From: Microglena sp. YARC
Taxonomy: Eukaryota > Chlorophyta > Chlorophyceae > Chlamydomonadales > Chlamydomonadaceae
DNA: 64,000 nt
Direction of reading: 5' to 3'
NCBI GenBank assembly: GCA_022414725.1
Contig: CM039467.1
Coordinates: 13,044,744 to 13,108,743, forward strand
Positions 31,130 to 43,529 of this stretch are shown here, piece after piece; within the stretch, counting starts at the first letter, position 1, and the number at the start of each line of letters is the position of its first letter. The notes beneath the pieces are model-generated. The model did no database searches, was not told where the DNA came from, and saw only the letters and a list, made by a program, of their open reading frames with translations. A program made the position numbers and the translations under genes.

Positions 31130-31520
31130 CGGGGATGGATATCACAGGAAGCTCTCTGTGCCCTGCAGAATGAAATGTTTGGCAAAGGATGGATGGGTGG
31201 GTCGGTAGGTAGACTAATAATTATAAGTTTTGATACAGGCGGTTGGGGATGGGGTTCAAGGGGGTGGGGGGGGGGGGGTGGGGGGGAGTTGAGCAAGGTT
31301 GCATCGAGGTTGATGGCACAGTTTTTTCCATGCAACGCGTTGCAAATTGAGGGACTCGGTGAGACCCCCGTGCAATGCGCTGCCCCCGCGGAACACGGAG
31401 CCTGGGGGTTCGGGGGGTGGGTGTGGGGGGGGGGTATGACTAGTAAAGCTAGACTCATGCGCCACCCTTCAGCGATGGAATGGCGACGCGTTGCTAAACA
31501 AAGTTGTTAATGAGTGGGAC
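31130..31520. other. Intergenic, G-rich, no gene seen
   Basis: Contains (GACA)n at 31018-31043 just upstream and G-runs near 31260-31290 and 31385-31440. Open frames are composition artefacts. 31300-31500 carries a TGGCGACGCGTTGC segment similar to one at 14915-14935. Confidence 0.4.
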
Positions 31521-31544
31521 CCAGGAGCAGGGAGGACGACGTAA

Positions 31545-31655
31545 AGGTAATGATAACGCCTGGTGGGGCGTGGTGTTAAGGGAGCCCGTCGTAAGCGGGT
31601 GGGGAGCGGTCTCCTACCTCAACTGGACAAGCTACCATCGCGGTTGACAATAGGA
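31545..31655 (-). repeat. Body-only copy of the tRNA-derived element
   Basis: AATGATAACGCCTGGTGGGG to CATCGCGGTTGACAA parallels 28468-28568. The flanks GGAGGACGACGTAA (about 31530) and GGAGGACGACATAA (about 31661) look like an imperfect 14-bp target-site duplication. It lacks the A/B-box head. Confidence 0.5.
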
Positions 31656-31978
31656 GGACGACATAACTCACATAACAGTTTTTTTGTGTGTGTGTGTGGA
31701 AGACACCAGGAGTAAAAATAATGTTGACCCCTAATGCCTAAAAACCTGAGGGCCGTGCCCCCCCTTAAATATAAGTAAGGGGCATGATTTGAAATTGTGT
31801 ATGGATTCTGGGTCTTCACACGAAGGCGCACACAATTGCATCGCCAGAATTCCCAAACAGGGATTGTGTGATAGTCAAAATACTCACCCATTCACCCACC
31901 CACCCACATTACCCCCCCGTACTCACTCATTGACCCACCCATCCATACCTCCCATACCCACCCACATTATCCACCCGT

Positions 31979-31980
<2 letters not shown>

Positions 31981-32021
<41 letters not shown>
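31981..32021 (+). repeat. Poly-C tract of about 41 bases
   Basis: An uninterrupted C homopolymer in an ACCC-rich region (31880-32021). The exact length may be unreliable because homopolymers are hard to sequence. Confidence 0.8.
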
Positions 32022-32584
32022 TGGGTCTTCAGTGGTGCCAATTAACTGCCCTTGTCTACACAATCTCAATGGTGGTCTCAGAATGTCATTTGGAGGTCTG
32101 AGTAAAAAGATAGCAAAACAACTAAGGAGGCCTAATCCCCCCACCCTCTCCACCCCCCTACCCCACACCCCACACCCAAATGAGGTGCTCAGAATGACCT
32201 GCAAATTATCTCAAAACATAGCCGTAAATCATGCCATTATAGCCCCCTTCTCAGACAAAAACGATCGGCATTAGTAAAATTCTGGAGGCCTGGGCACCAA
32301 GAGTTTGTTTTTGTTTTTTAGTTATGAAAGGAATTTCACCCCAGGAGGAGGGTCTCCCGACACAAACAAGTGACAGGATTCAGTTCAAATTGCGTTGCCA
32401 CTCCTACACAATAGTGGGCTCAGTAGGTGTGGCTTCAGCAGCAGGTTCTGTAAATTGGTTTGAGTTGGGCAAGGGGTTGCAAATTGGGTTGAGACAACAA
32501 GGGTTGGTTCTAACATCTGTTAACATCGTAAACTTAAATTATCAATGCACAAACTCAGGAAAATGATTGTTTGGGGCTCAGTTC

Positions 32585-32705
32585 ATCATTTTAGCCCCTA
32601 CTGCCACGGTTGGGCAAGTCCCTGTAGCCTATTTGGCCTACCACGGGACTGCAACAACGTACATACACGCCTGTCGGTCTTGATAGCCCTCTCTATTTCA
32701 CTTTG
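32585..32705 (-). repeat. Dispersed elements (GTCCAGGGGT family, reverse, fused to ACGGGACTGCAACA)
   Basis: CCACGGTTGGGCAAGTCCCT, TATTTGGCCTACCACGGGAC and CCTGTCGGTCTTGATAGCCC combine motifs of two families. The second half equals 13598-13655. Confidence 0.65.
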
Positions 32706-33060
32706 AGCCCGACACAACAAACTGAAGAATATATTCAGTGTGGAAGTCAGGAAGCTGAAGGGAGGAAGAAGACGCTACTGATTATTGTTGTTGTGGTGGT
32801 GGTGGTGGTGGTGACGTGGAGGCAGATAAAGGGTGTCAGCAAGTCATCATCATCATCAGCAAGTCATCAGCAAGTCGATTAAGCCTTCTGCAGCCCCATT
32901 CTCTGCACACATGCAACTTACCGGACCGCAAAGGGCAAATCCTTTGCACACATGCAACATACCGGTACCGAGGTGGGCATCACAAGGCAAGAGCATCAAA
33001 CACACAGCATATAACTGAGGGATGGACGATAAGTTGGATCATTCTTCCATTGCCAACAAA
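32706..33060. other. Intergenic, GTGGTG and CATCATCAGCAAGT runs
   Basis: A (GGT)n run at 32790-32812 and a CATCAGCAAGTC triplication at 32840-32880. ACACATGCAACTTACCGG and ACACATGCAACATACCGG are a local direct repeat. No gene recognised. Confidence 0.4.
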
Positions 33061-33475
33061 GCCCTAGTAGCCCTTCTCGTTGGCGGGAGCCCCCAGGGTT
33101 ACGCCTTAGTCCGTTTGTTTGTTTGTCGTGTTGGCGGCACATATCCCTGGCCCTGAGTGTGTCGTAATCTCTGGCTTCGTTGTTTTGTTTGGCGGAGCCC
33201 CCCCTCCTGAGGGGCGGGAGCCCCCAGGCTGTTTTCTGTGCGTCCGCGTCCGTCCGACCGACCGAAAGCCTGGCATATCAGCCAACTGTCTCATAACTAA
33301 CTGGCTTCCGTTGCCAACACACTCCGCCAATTTCCCGCAGCGTCGCAAGCGACAAGTGCACAGCCCTCTGCTGGACTTGTTCGGTCGGTCGCACAGACGG
33401 ACAAATGTGTAACCCTGTGGGCTCCCGTCCCCCATCCAGAAGGGGGGGCTCCGCTAAAATCCAACCATGATGAGT
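33060..33475. repeat. Hairpin-family cluster, two copies in opposite orientation
   Basis: 33185-33355 is a forward copy (GGCGGAGCCCCCCCTCCTGA, CATAACTAACTGGCTTC). 33360-33465 is the reverse complement of its left half (GACGGACAAATGTGTAACCC, AAGGGGGGGCTCCGC). A fragment (GGCGGGAGCCCCCAGGGTTA) precedes at 33083. Confidence 0.7.
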
Positions 33476-34316
33476 CTTCGAATGATTCTCACAAGCCCCC
33501 CTTGACCTCGTCAAGCTGCTAGCATTTTTAGAGTCCATTAGAGCACCAGGATGATGCAAACTTCATCATCATTATCATCACATCATGATCACTTCACTAC
33601 TGCCGTTATGACAACTCAGACATGGGCAGACAACGCTACACAGCGAGAAGATGCGCACCAGGAATAGGTGCCACATGAGCACTCGAGCACTGGAAAGCAG
33701 CGAGGAGAGCCCCGACGATGATGACAATTTTGGGCGCGCGCATCTCGACCACAGTGTGGTACACGAATACCTTGCACTTTGTAACTGGGCGCTAAGGGCT
33801 TGATCCTTAGATAATGGTAGATTGTAGGTCTCGTCCCGTTGTCAAGTACCTCAACCGCCCAGCGCGGCCCAGCGTGATCTTAACCCTGACCCAACATTAC
33901 GAACGCAGGAGGTTTCTGGCAAAGAAACCCTCATGTCGCCTCCTGTCAAGAAAGTGGTGTCTGCAGACGCGTCCGCTGAAGTGGCGTCTGTCACTTGACT
34001 GGGGTTTGGGGGGGTGACGCTGGCAAAGTCCGAAACCAAGGGACCGGCAGCGCGTGAAATCCCCCCTGCTGTAGTGGATTTCACCGAATTTAGTTTCGCC
34101 TAAAAATCGGTAGGCAGGCGGAGGAGGCGGAAACGAACTATTGCTGTTCTTTACTTTTTCGATTCGGCCGTCTGGCGACGAAGAGAAGGGCATTAAGCTA
34201 CCAGCCGTATTGTAGCCGAGAACCCGCGGAACGTGCCGAGTCCAAGAAAAGCTGTGGCAGGGGACGAGTAGCTAATTAGTGTTAGAGGGCATCATAACAT
34301 GTTGGGTGGGCGTACT
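33476..34316. other. Intergenic sequence left of the LTR element, no gene seen
   Basis: Mixed-composition sequence without recognisable domain or RNA gene. Short frames on both strands only. Confidence 0.4.
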
Positions 34317-35218
34317 TGTTACACCACGATTCGGGTGTGACACAAAGATACACGCACGTAGCGCAGTACAGTCAGATATGAGAGCTTTGAGTTGTAGTTT
34401 GGGCGAGGACCTGCGTAAGGTTCCGTCGCAATAGTAGGGGTCCGTCCAATGTTCCCGATCCAAGATCTAGTTGGCCGATGGAATGTTCCGTGGGGGATAT
34501 TCCTAGGGAAAGGTCCGTTTGGGAGCGACCCTTTGAGAGAAGATCCAATTGGGAATATTCGAAGGAATGTTCGAGGAATGTTCTTTAGGAATATTCCGAT
34601 GGGAAAAGCTATAAATAGAGTGCCTACGCCTGAGTCTTGAATTATATCTTAATTCACTTGTAACCCGAGTCAAGAGTCACCCCTGGAGTCCCGTCTCTTG
34701 TCCCAGTCTCCTCTACGTGAGTTGTCTTTGATTCCCCGCATCGCCCTGTCGGACATATCCTTGTCGCGACCCAAGACCCTGATTTGCCAAGACCCTGAAG
34801 ACCCCAGCCCGGCCTCCGCGACATATCCTTGTCCCGGCCTCAAGACCCTGAAGACCCCAGCCCGGCCCCAGCGACATATCCTTGTCCCGGCCTCGAGACC
34901 CTGAAGACCCCCCCCGAAAGTACGTGCTCAGAGGCCGTACCTGTGGCTGGCATTAGGCTTGTATAGTTAAGATATTGAATAGCTGTCCGAAGACCTTCTG
35001 TCCGACGATCCGCGGTTGCGCGTCCCTTGACCAAGGACGGTAATTGTCGTCCACTAGACTTGGAATTAGTTAGATTACGGCACTACTTGATTGACTATCA
35101 GTCGCTTAGTTGTCAGCCGACACTACCCGACTAAACAGCAGTCGGTGACGTGTGCAGATTGGCCCTACCCTAAAGCGCGCTCCCTAACTCCTTTTCCTGT
35201 GTGTTACACTTGGTTTCA
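34317..35218 (+). repeat. Left LTR of the Gag-only element
   Basis: 902 bp, TG...CA ends. Contains CTATAAATAGAG (34608-34619), a likely TATA box, and three tandem copies of a roughly 50-bp CCTTGTCCCGGCCTCAAGAC unit (34755-34915). Confidence 0.95.
34608..34619 (+). promoter_or_regulatory. TATA box in left LTR
   Basis: GCTATAAATAGAGTGCC lies about 300 bp into the LTR, the usual place for the U3 promoter. The same sequence is in the right LTR at about 44988. Confidence 0.6.
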
Positions 35219-35274
35219 TAGCTTTTGGTTCGATCCCACGCTAACGGTAACCTACCCCTTCTCGTATCCTTGCA

Positions 35275-38200
35275 GTGTCTCCGAAACCCTCGAAGAAACT
35301 GGGCCCTGCTGCAGATCCCAAGGCAAAGCCGCTTACTAAGCCCAAGCCTGTACCCCTCCCGAAGCTGCTTACTACGCGGCGCTTACTACGCGGCGTAGTC
35401 TACGCCTGCGCTCGCCAGCCAGTCCACGGGAGAATATACGGAAGTGCTGGACATCTCTCTGGCCACATGCCGGTAGCGCGCAGCCCTCTCGCCCTAGCCA
35501 AGCCCCCAACCAAGTCTCATGGCCTTTATCAGCTTGAAATCACTCCGGTAGAGTGGACAGTAGATTAAAGCAGCGGAACAGTCGCACCAATCTATACACG
35601 GAGACAAGGATAACGTTACAGACACAGGAGACCCATAAAGGGGCACCTGTGGTGAAAGGAGGCGGTAGACAGGAACCTAACAGGGTACAGATCAGACCGG
35701 AGACGTAGGTGACAGGAAGCTGCCACTGAGTCATCTCAAGATGACTCAGTCCCACGGGAAGCTGGCTCAGGAGAGCCGATAGTTCTAAGGGAGTACATAA
35801 GTAGTCACCAAGTCATAAAACGCGTGAGAGCACCGCTATACATGCTGATACTCCACCTATGACACAGGTGACATACAATAGTACTACTCCACCTATGGCA
35901 CTGGTGACATAGAACTATATGTAACAAATAAAAAAAAAAATTCAATGAACTCCGGAAAAAAAAATCGAGAGAAACTTCAAATGAAACCCGAAGGGTGTAA
36001 GGGAAGGTGTGAAGCAAGGCAAAGAACCAAAATTTGCCAAGTGGATATAAGAGGACAACTAAATATCTAAGTCGGGTAACAACGGTATAGAAAACCCGAT
36101 CCGGGAATAGGAACCTAATGCCAATCAATGATAACTTAAAGAAACTCTAAATGTAACCAAAGAAACCCTAAAATGTTACCAAAAATTCCAGAATACATGT
36201 AACCAAAATTCTAGAATACATGTAACCAAAAAAATTGGTTTAAGGAGAAGCAGTCATTCCAAACATGCGAATGAAACGCCAGAACACCATAGGATCAAGG
36301 GGCTTGGTGAAGGGGTCAGCACAGTTGTCCTTAGTGTTAACATAGGCAACATCTAGCTGTTCATCCTCCACCAGCTCCTGGATATAGTGATGGATGACAT
36401 CAATGTGCTTGTTGCGAGGGAGCAGCTGACAGTCATTGGCCCAGCTCAAGGACCCCAAGTTGTCACCCTGAATGGTGACCAGGTCACAAGGCAGCCCTAG
36501 ATCAATTCTCAACTTTTTCAACCATTGCACCTCCCTGGCAGTCTGAGACAGGGCCTGATACTCAGCCTCACTGGAGCTAACAGCAACAGTGGGTTGCCTT
36601 TTGCTCATCCAGTTCACAAGGCAGCCTCCAGCAAGCACAGCATAGCCAGTCTGAGATCTCCTGTCAGACCCATCATCAGCAAAGGATGAGTCACTAAAGA
36701 CAGTAAAAGAGAAACCAGGGCTGTGAGTGTAAGTGAGGCCCAGATGGGAATGTTCTCTCAAATACAAAAGCAAGCGCTTGGCTGCAGCCCACAGGGGGGC
36801 AGTGGGTTGAGCAGAAAACCTGGACAGGTAGCTCACAGCAAAAGAAATATCAGGCCTTGTGCAGGTAGCCAGGTACAGCAAAGCCCCCACAAGAGAGAGG
36901 TACTGGCTATTAGAGGCCAGAGGTTCTCCAGGAGGATCAGTGACAGTGCACTTGGCCATGGGAACTGAAAACTTGGGCTTGGTAGCAGCAGTGAGACCAA
37001 ACTGCTCCACCAGCTCAACAATGTAGGAGTGCTGGGAGAGGTCGATCTTAACACACCTGCCGTCAGAATCAAGTGTACAAGTCATGTCCAATGAAAGGAA
37101 CTGGACAGGTACACCCATTTCCTTGACTTCCCACCCAGCTGCTTCCATAGCCTTGATCAGCAAGGCATACCTATGCAGCTCACTAAAAGCACAGATAAAG
37201 TCATCCACATAGGTCAGGACATAGCTCCACCCACCAGCAGAATCCCTCCTGAAATACAGAGCAGGTTCAGCTTTGCACATGGTAAAACCGTGGGCAACCA
37301 AAACCTGCTTTACATCTTTGCTCCAAGCCCTGGGTGCCTGCTTCAAACCATAAAGAGATTTAATCAGCTTGCACACAAGGGAACATTGTCAGGACCAAGT
37401 TCATGAAAGCCCTCAGGCTGGTAACAGAACAGGTCCAGACCAGGTTCCAGCTTGGCATTCAAGAATGCAGTCTTGATGTCCAGCTGCCTCACAAACATTT
37501 TTCTATGAGTGATGGCAGCAAGGAGCACACGAAGACCTGCTTTAGAGGAGACGGGGGCATATACATCATGGTAGTCCAGCCCAGGACGTTGCAGAAAACC
37601 ACGAACTACAAAACGAGCTTTAAAACGCAAAGAACCATCAGCCCCATGTTTCTTGACAAATAACCATCTGCCAGATAGAATCCTCTGCCTAGGAGGCTGT
37701 GGAGTGAGGACCCAAGTGCCATGAGCATGGAGGGAGGCCATCTCATCCTTCATAGCCTGCAGCCAGAGATCTCTGTCAGGGTTGGTAGGTAACATTGCAG
37801 CTTTATAAGAGAGTTCAGTAGAGGTAGAAATAAAAGCCCCCACGTACAAGCAGTGTACTTGTACATGGGCAGCGGGGATATCAGCAGTATCAGCAGTAAC
37901 CGGTAATAAAGCCCCCAGCGCAGCACTCATGCGTGGTTGAACAAGGCCGGCCTCCTTTGCCTCTAAATCGTCGAAGCCTGGGTACACTGGAACACCCCAG
38001 CCATACGCAGTATCTGACCCGAACCAGTGTTCGAGGTCATCACTCACATCATCTGTGACGGCCACATCGTCGCAATGCCTGGTCCGGTATAAACCACCAG
38101 GTATAGCAGGGGTGAAGTGATCAACAACTCCCGCGAGCTATCCGAATAGGTGGACGGGGGTGGCGACTAGTGGGCAGTGGACCTGTACTAGGTTCCACTA

Positions 38201-41200
38201 TGACCCGAGGCTGTCCTAATCCTACGACTTCACCGACGAAACGTGGCGCAGAGGAAGGCCCGGCGACCCCCTGAGATTCGAATAAATTAGAGCTTGAAGG
38301 AACATCAGACTCCCCCTGGCCCAATGCCGCCGCACGCGATACAGCACCATCATTACCTGGCCTGGGACGCATCGTCATCCCATGACCAGTAAAGCGGTCA
38401 ACAATCGGGGTTGGTAAAGGGCCCAGGACATTGTCAGTAGTATCAAGCCCTTTACCGATGATAGCGGCAGGGGTGCGAGAAAAATACTGAGATCCATCAT
38501 AGGGAAAGAGCCCAGGGATACAGTTATAGCTAAACTGTTCATAGAAGAGCACATCACGACTCTCTACCACCTGGCGCAACTTCGGAACCCAAACAAAATA
38601 ACCCTTACTCACCAGAGAATACCCAACCAGTCTACCAGATAACGCCCTTTCGTCAAGCTTATTGCGCTTCTTCCCATTCACTAAGGTAACATAGCATGGG
38701 CACCCGAACACGCGCAATAACGATACATCAGGTAGAACCCCAAAGAACAACTCATAAGGAGTCTTGTCACCCTGATTAGGCAGCCGGTTGCGTAGGTAAC
38801 ACGCGGCGAGGAAGGCATAGGGCCAGAAGGACTTAGTGAGCTTAGACTCCAAGTGAATGCTCCTAGCTACGTTCTGAAGGACCCCATTGTACCGTTCCAC
38901 AGTCGCATTCTGCTGAGCAGTGTAAGCCATGGACAATTCATGCACAGCACCAACCGATTCTAACCAATCCTCGAACCACTTCACTATAAATTCCTTAGCC
39001 CTGTCAGACCTAAGACACTTGAAAACAAATCCATGCAGCTGAGTCATCCATCTGAGGATGGTAGTTTGAACTGCTAAGGGAGCTTCATCCCTGGTTCTCA
39101 AGCACAGGACCTCAGCATAGCCAGAGTATTGGTCAGTGAGACACAGAACATAAAACTCCCCACGCAAGCCCCTAATATTAAATGGCCCCATGATGTCCAA
39201 GTGAAGGCGTTGTAATGGGGCACGGATCCTAGTTTTGCTTTCTTTAGGAAAAGGGATACGTTTTCCCTTTGCCTTCTGACAAGCATCACATGGGATCTTA
39301 GACAGTCTTTGCACCTGTTGGAGAGTGAGGGGTAAGTTCTGAACCAAACCCTTCCTTACAAGGTTGTGCATGGCATCATAGCCAGGGTGACCCAGCCGCC
39401 TATGCCACAACCATTCAGGAGTGGTAGGGATCACAACTCCACCATCCTCATCAACATCAAGAGCAAAAGCTGGATAATTTTCAGCACCATACAAACAGCC
39501 ACGAGGGGTGTGACAAGGCCTACATGCAAACTTGTACACACCATCACTGGATTCAGGGAAAGACCACAGAACAGAAGAGCCCTGTGTGGCAGTACAACTA
39601 AGACTATCAAAAGAAATCTTGCAGTTGTGAGCATGGGCAACAGCATTTACTGACATGAGGTTCACCGGACAGTGTGGGATGTAGAGAACATTGGTTAAAG
39701 TGATTGGTGTTGGTAACCAATCACTACATAACACAATAGAACCCTGACCCACAGACCGTTGAACCACACCATCACCAAATTTAACTGCTGGCCCAGTCTC
39801 AGAAGCATGAAACACAGTGAACAAAGACATATTACCTGTGATTGACATCCCAGCTCCAGAATCAACATGCCAGACACCCTCAGACAGGCTCGGGCTGCAG
39901 ACATTTGAAAATTTCGCAGTGCAAGAGAAAAGGACAGAGCGTACCTCCTATTTCTTGTCCAAAGCATACCCATCAATCTGAGCCTGCAAGGAGGCCAGCT
40001 GCCGCGGAGTAAGCACACCTGGAAGGGCCAAGGCCATGGGCACCGGATTGGTAACCGGTGCACCAGGCTTGGTCTTACGCAGGTGCGGATGCTTCGTGAA
40101 ACAGCGATCCTCCGAGTGGGTCGTCTTGCTGAGGCATGGGCCCCAAGTGCAATCCAGACGCCGCTTGTTGGAACCGGAACCCTGAGAACCAGATCCCTGC
40201 CCACGCTGAAACGCAGCATTGGCAGGAACCTGGGGAGCGTCCCGGGACCAACCAGGATGCCTGGAGTCGGACCTGGGGAGAGCAATGTTCAAAATGTTGA
40301 GAGACCGATATGCCTCCAGACAAGACCAGTAATCTACAGTCTGTTTGTTAGCCAACATCATACCGTACTGGATCCGCAGCGATTCAAATCGGATCAAACG
40401 GATCCCATTCACAATGGTTTCCATGGCGTGGCGCTGAGTGACAGGATGTCCAGCACTGCGGAGGTCAGTGCACAGACTGCGAACCATGCGAAAGAAATCA
40501 TCGACACGGTCAGAAGGGCCCATGTGCGCATTATGAAGGTCGATACGCATGAGAGGGACTCTAGAGGCAAGGGCATCAGACTGCGTCTTCCTGATATCCA
40601 AAAGGATATCCCGAGGGGTGGCAAAGTCCTGGTATACCTTGACCATATCGTCCTCCATGTTCGCAACATCATAGTTAAACACATGAACTCCTGACGTTCG
40701 AGAGGCAGTGCACTGAACCCCAACAGTGCAGGATCAAACCGAGACTCACCATGAATGAGGGTATTAAACCCAGCTCCAATCGCAGAAGGGACAGGAGCCA
40801 AGGACCTACGAATGTCCATGAAATACTCCGCAGCAAGACCAGCGTCAAGAGCGCGCTGGTCGTCTATGTTCCTAATCACAGGAATGGACCTCGCAACACT
40901 CATAAGCAGCTCGAAATCTGGGCTAACAGGACACAGAGGGACAGGCACTCGCACAAACTGATAACCAAGCTTCTCGTGATCACTACGCCTCGTACCACCA
41001 AAGGAAACATCATGATCTGGGGGATACAGAATCTCAGAAGTGACAGGACCAAGAAAAGAACGACACCTGGTACCAAGCTCAGAGAAAGCCATCACTCGGC
41101 GATGCCTCAGCTTCACACTAACATTTGCCATTGTAGCCTGCATATCCATCCGACCGTACAAAGAGCGGTTCAAGGACTCACCATCCCGTCGATCCTGGTT

Positions 41201-43216
41201 GATCAGGCGGTAGTCCCGCAAGTTCAAAGTCGGAGGAGATCCACCAGTGAGCAGATGCTCCCAAGATTCGCATGACCGCGTATATAGCATAGGAGGAGGG
41301 CCAGGGGCAGGAGGCAGCTCCACCGGCGGAGGCGGAGGGGGTTCCAGGGAGGCACCAGCAGCAGAGGTGCGTGCAGAGGAAACAGCAGCCTCGCGAGAGC
41401 GAGTGTGGTAGCCAGGGAGGCCACGCTCCATGGGGGCAGATGCAGAGGAAAAAGAAGCAAAGCCCTTCAAGAAAGTGGGCTTAGCCACCTCCGGGTAAGC
41501 CGGGGGAACAGGCTCAAAGGGAGGCGCCGACGAAGGCTGAGGCTGATACACAGGCGAAAGCTCTCGATTAGGCATCTGCTGATCAGCAGGCTCATACACC
41601 GGCGAAACAGCGGAAGTCTCAAAGACACGAGTGGCAGCAGCAGATGGAGTCACGCCACCGAAGTCAGCACTCGTAGCACTCTTCAAGTCCTCCTCATCAT
41701 CAGTAGTAGTAGAGTAGTCTTCATCATAATTGAAGGGGACGCAATGAGGCTGCGGGTCTGATGCACAACGGATGATCTGTGTCTGTACACAACACAGCTT
41801 CATCAGGACATCCTCAACATCAGAGGACAGGCGTCGAACATTGAGAGAAGGAACCGTAAAGTTGGAGGATTGATCGGGGGGGTTACTTCCTTGATGGCGG
41901 AAGGACCCTCCTCTCCGGCAGCAGAGGCCGCTGGCGCGCAGTCGTCTAGCCAATCCAGAGGAACCTTCACCCCCGTTGGGAGGATTCGGTCGCATCCATT
42001 GCTCACAATGACACTGCGGATCCCACGAGCCCATGAAACACCATTAAGTTTGGTAAGTTTCACAAAGCCGGCAGGAGGCCCTCGCAGAAGTTGCATTATC
42101 AAAGCAGTGGTAGTGATGAGGAGCCCAATTACCTATCAGCTTGAAATCACTCCGGTAGAGTGGACAGTAGATTAAAGCAGCGGAACAGACGCACCAATCT
42201 ATACACGGAGACAAGGATAACGTTACAGACACAGGAGACCCATAAAGGGGCACCTGTGGTGAAAGGAGGCGGTAGACAGGAACCTAACAGGGTACAGATC
42301 AGACCGGAGACGTAGGTGACAGGAAGCTGCCACTGAGTCATCTCAAGATGACTCAGTCCCACGGGAAGCTGGCTCAGGAGAGCCGATAGTTCTAAGGGAG
42401 TACATAAGTAGTCACCAAGTCATAAAACGCGTGAGAGCACCGCTATACATGCTGATAGCCTTCAGAGACGCATGGAGCTAGATATCATTAAAATAGAAAA
42501 TATGAAGGAATTAGCTAGAGCCCTTGGACTACAAGCCGAGCTACGGCTACAAGTTTACCAGCCTTGGTTAACGTTACTCTCCCCTCCGCTCCTCGTCTCT
42601 ACACCCCCTGTGATTCAGCATGAAAGATGTGAGCATGAAAGACGTGAATGCTAAGCAATGTCCGCAAGTGGGGCAAACACCTGACCTAGCGCCACTTGTC
42701 CGAAACGGTCAACTACTCCAGAACTTCGCCCACATAGACCCAGTCCAGCTAACCCAAATCATGCAAGCCCTGAGGGAGCAATTGATTCTAGACATCCAAC
42801 CCCGGCAAAAGGATGTCACCATGGATAACATGGAGGATGATGCGCATCAACTTCAACAACATCCGCATCAACAATTTTTTCACTTGGATCCGCATCAGAT
42901 GTTCCAGATCATCCAAGCCGTGAGAGAAGAAGTTGGTCAAGAGATGCACGAGCAATTGAGGCAACACCCAAATGCGAGTAGGCAGGGACAAAACCCAAGC
43001 CCAATTCGACAAGGGTACTTCCCAAGCTCAACTAGGCAGGGAGACAGGAACGGGGATGGCACGACCCTTCCTCCTTTGACCCCAGAGGGCAGGGAATACT
43101 TGCGGGCCAATGACGGGTGTTTCCGTTGCCGAGAGCTTGGACATTGGACCCAAGAGTGCCCATGTAGGGAGGCCCAAAACCGCCGATGGGGCTATGGGAG
43201 GTACACCAGGAAGTAA
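35275..43216 (+). CDS. Gag-like protein of the TR-GAG element, interrupted by Copia insertion
   Basis: The frame starts near 35275 (first codons PKPSKKLGPAADPK) and is open to 35526, where the Copia element with GCCTT duplication cuts it. After 42458 it resumes in frame (QRRMELDIIKIENMK...) and stops at about 42652. An overlapping frame, 42620-43216 (198 codons), carries Gln/His-rich sequence and a CCHC zinc knuckle, CFRCRELGHWTQEC, near its end. The knuckle identifies a nucleic-acid-binding Gag. The relation between the two frames (frameshift or separate start at ATG 42620) is not certain. No pol follows. Confidence 0.65.
35527..35850 (-). repeat. 3' LTR of Copia element A
   Basis: 324 bp with the 7-bp terminal inverted repeats TATCAGC and GCTGATA. 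Twin of 42134-42457. Confidence 0.95.
36240..39947 (-). CDS. Pol of Copia element A (protease-integrase-RT-RNase H)
   Basis: Opens in the gag frame right after TAG (EVRSVLF). Protease WHVDSGAG; integrase zinc site WHRRLGHPG...CDACQ and catalytic LHLDIMG, RSDRAKEF and NATVERYNG; RT VYAPVSSKAGL, DIKTAFLNA, LYGLKQAPRAW and YVDDF; RNase H SDSSFADD, SSSEAEYQAL and IQGDN. Stop at 36242-36240 (TAA). The frame is shifted near 38130 and 37378, the latter at a G-run where element B keeps one more base, so the coding capacity is recently damaged. Confidence 0.92.
39948..42096 (-). CDS. Gag of Copia element A (frameshifted)
   Basis: Starts at ATG 42096 (MQLLRGPPAGF), matching Gag of element B (60622). 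The frame shifts near 41880 and again near 40690, so it is broken into three frames: 42096 to about 41880, to about 40690, and 40682-39948. The middle is Pro-rich and disordered. The last part has an alpha-helical capsid-like region (VYQDFATPRDILLDI, DDFFRMVRSLCTDLRSAG) and a modified zinc knuckle, CTWGPCLSKTTHSEDRC. It ends in TAG at 39950-39948, directly followed in the same frame by pol. Confidence 0.85.
42134..42457 (-). repeat. 5' LTR of Copia element A
   Basis: 324 bp, the promoter-bearing copy in the minus orientation. Next to GGTAATTGGGC (primer site) on its inner side. Confidence 0.95.
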
Positions 43217-43529
43217 TCTCTCCGGCACGCATTTGGTAGTGAAATCTGAAACTGCCGTCTCGGTCATGTACATGACGTCCGGATAAAGGAACAAAAGAAC
43301 CATCCACTACGTTCTATCCTCGAGCCAAGAAAGGTACAATATCACCAATATTCCATCCTCAAGGGCAGCATAAGGAACAAAACAACCATCCACTACGTTG
43401 TATCCTCAAGGGCAGAGTTGGGAAAAGCGGGTGTTGTGTCCGTTTTGTCTATCCGCAAAGGTAGAAAAAACGTACTACACACTTCTGTCCCTTGACCCAT
43501 CTCCCGAAATATCCAGTTGTGCGTTCCAA

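Larger units (their letters stand above)
35527..42457 (-). mobile_element. Ty1/Copia retrotransposon A (nested, minus strand)
   Basis: LTRs of 324 bp (35527-35850 and 42134-42457) are almost identical (one difference seen, T/A near 35590/42197). Their ends are TATCAGC...GCTGATA instead of TG...CA. The 5-bp target duplication GCCTT is at 35522-35526 and 42458-42462. The primer-binding site after the 5' LTR (minus) starts GGTAATTGGGC, resembling the initiator-tRNA-Met anticodon region used by Drosophila copia. A purine tract, AGGTGGAG, precedes the 3' LTR. The order gag, protease, integrase, RT, RNase H identifies Copia. At least four frameshifts, so probably not autonomous now. Confidence 0.95.
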
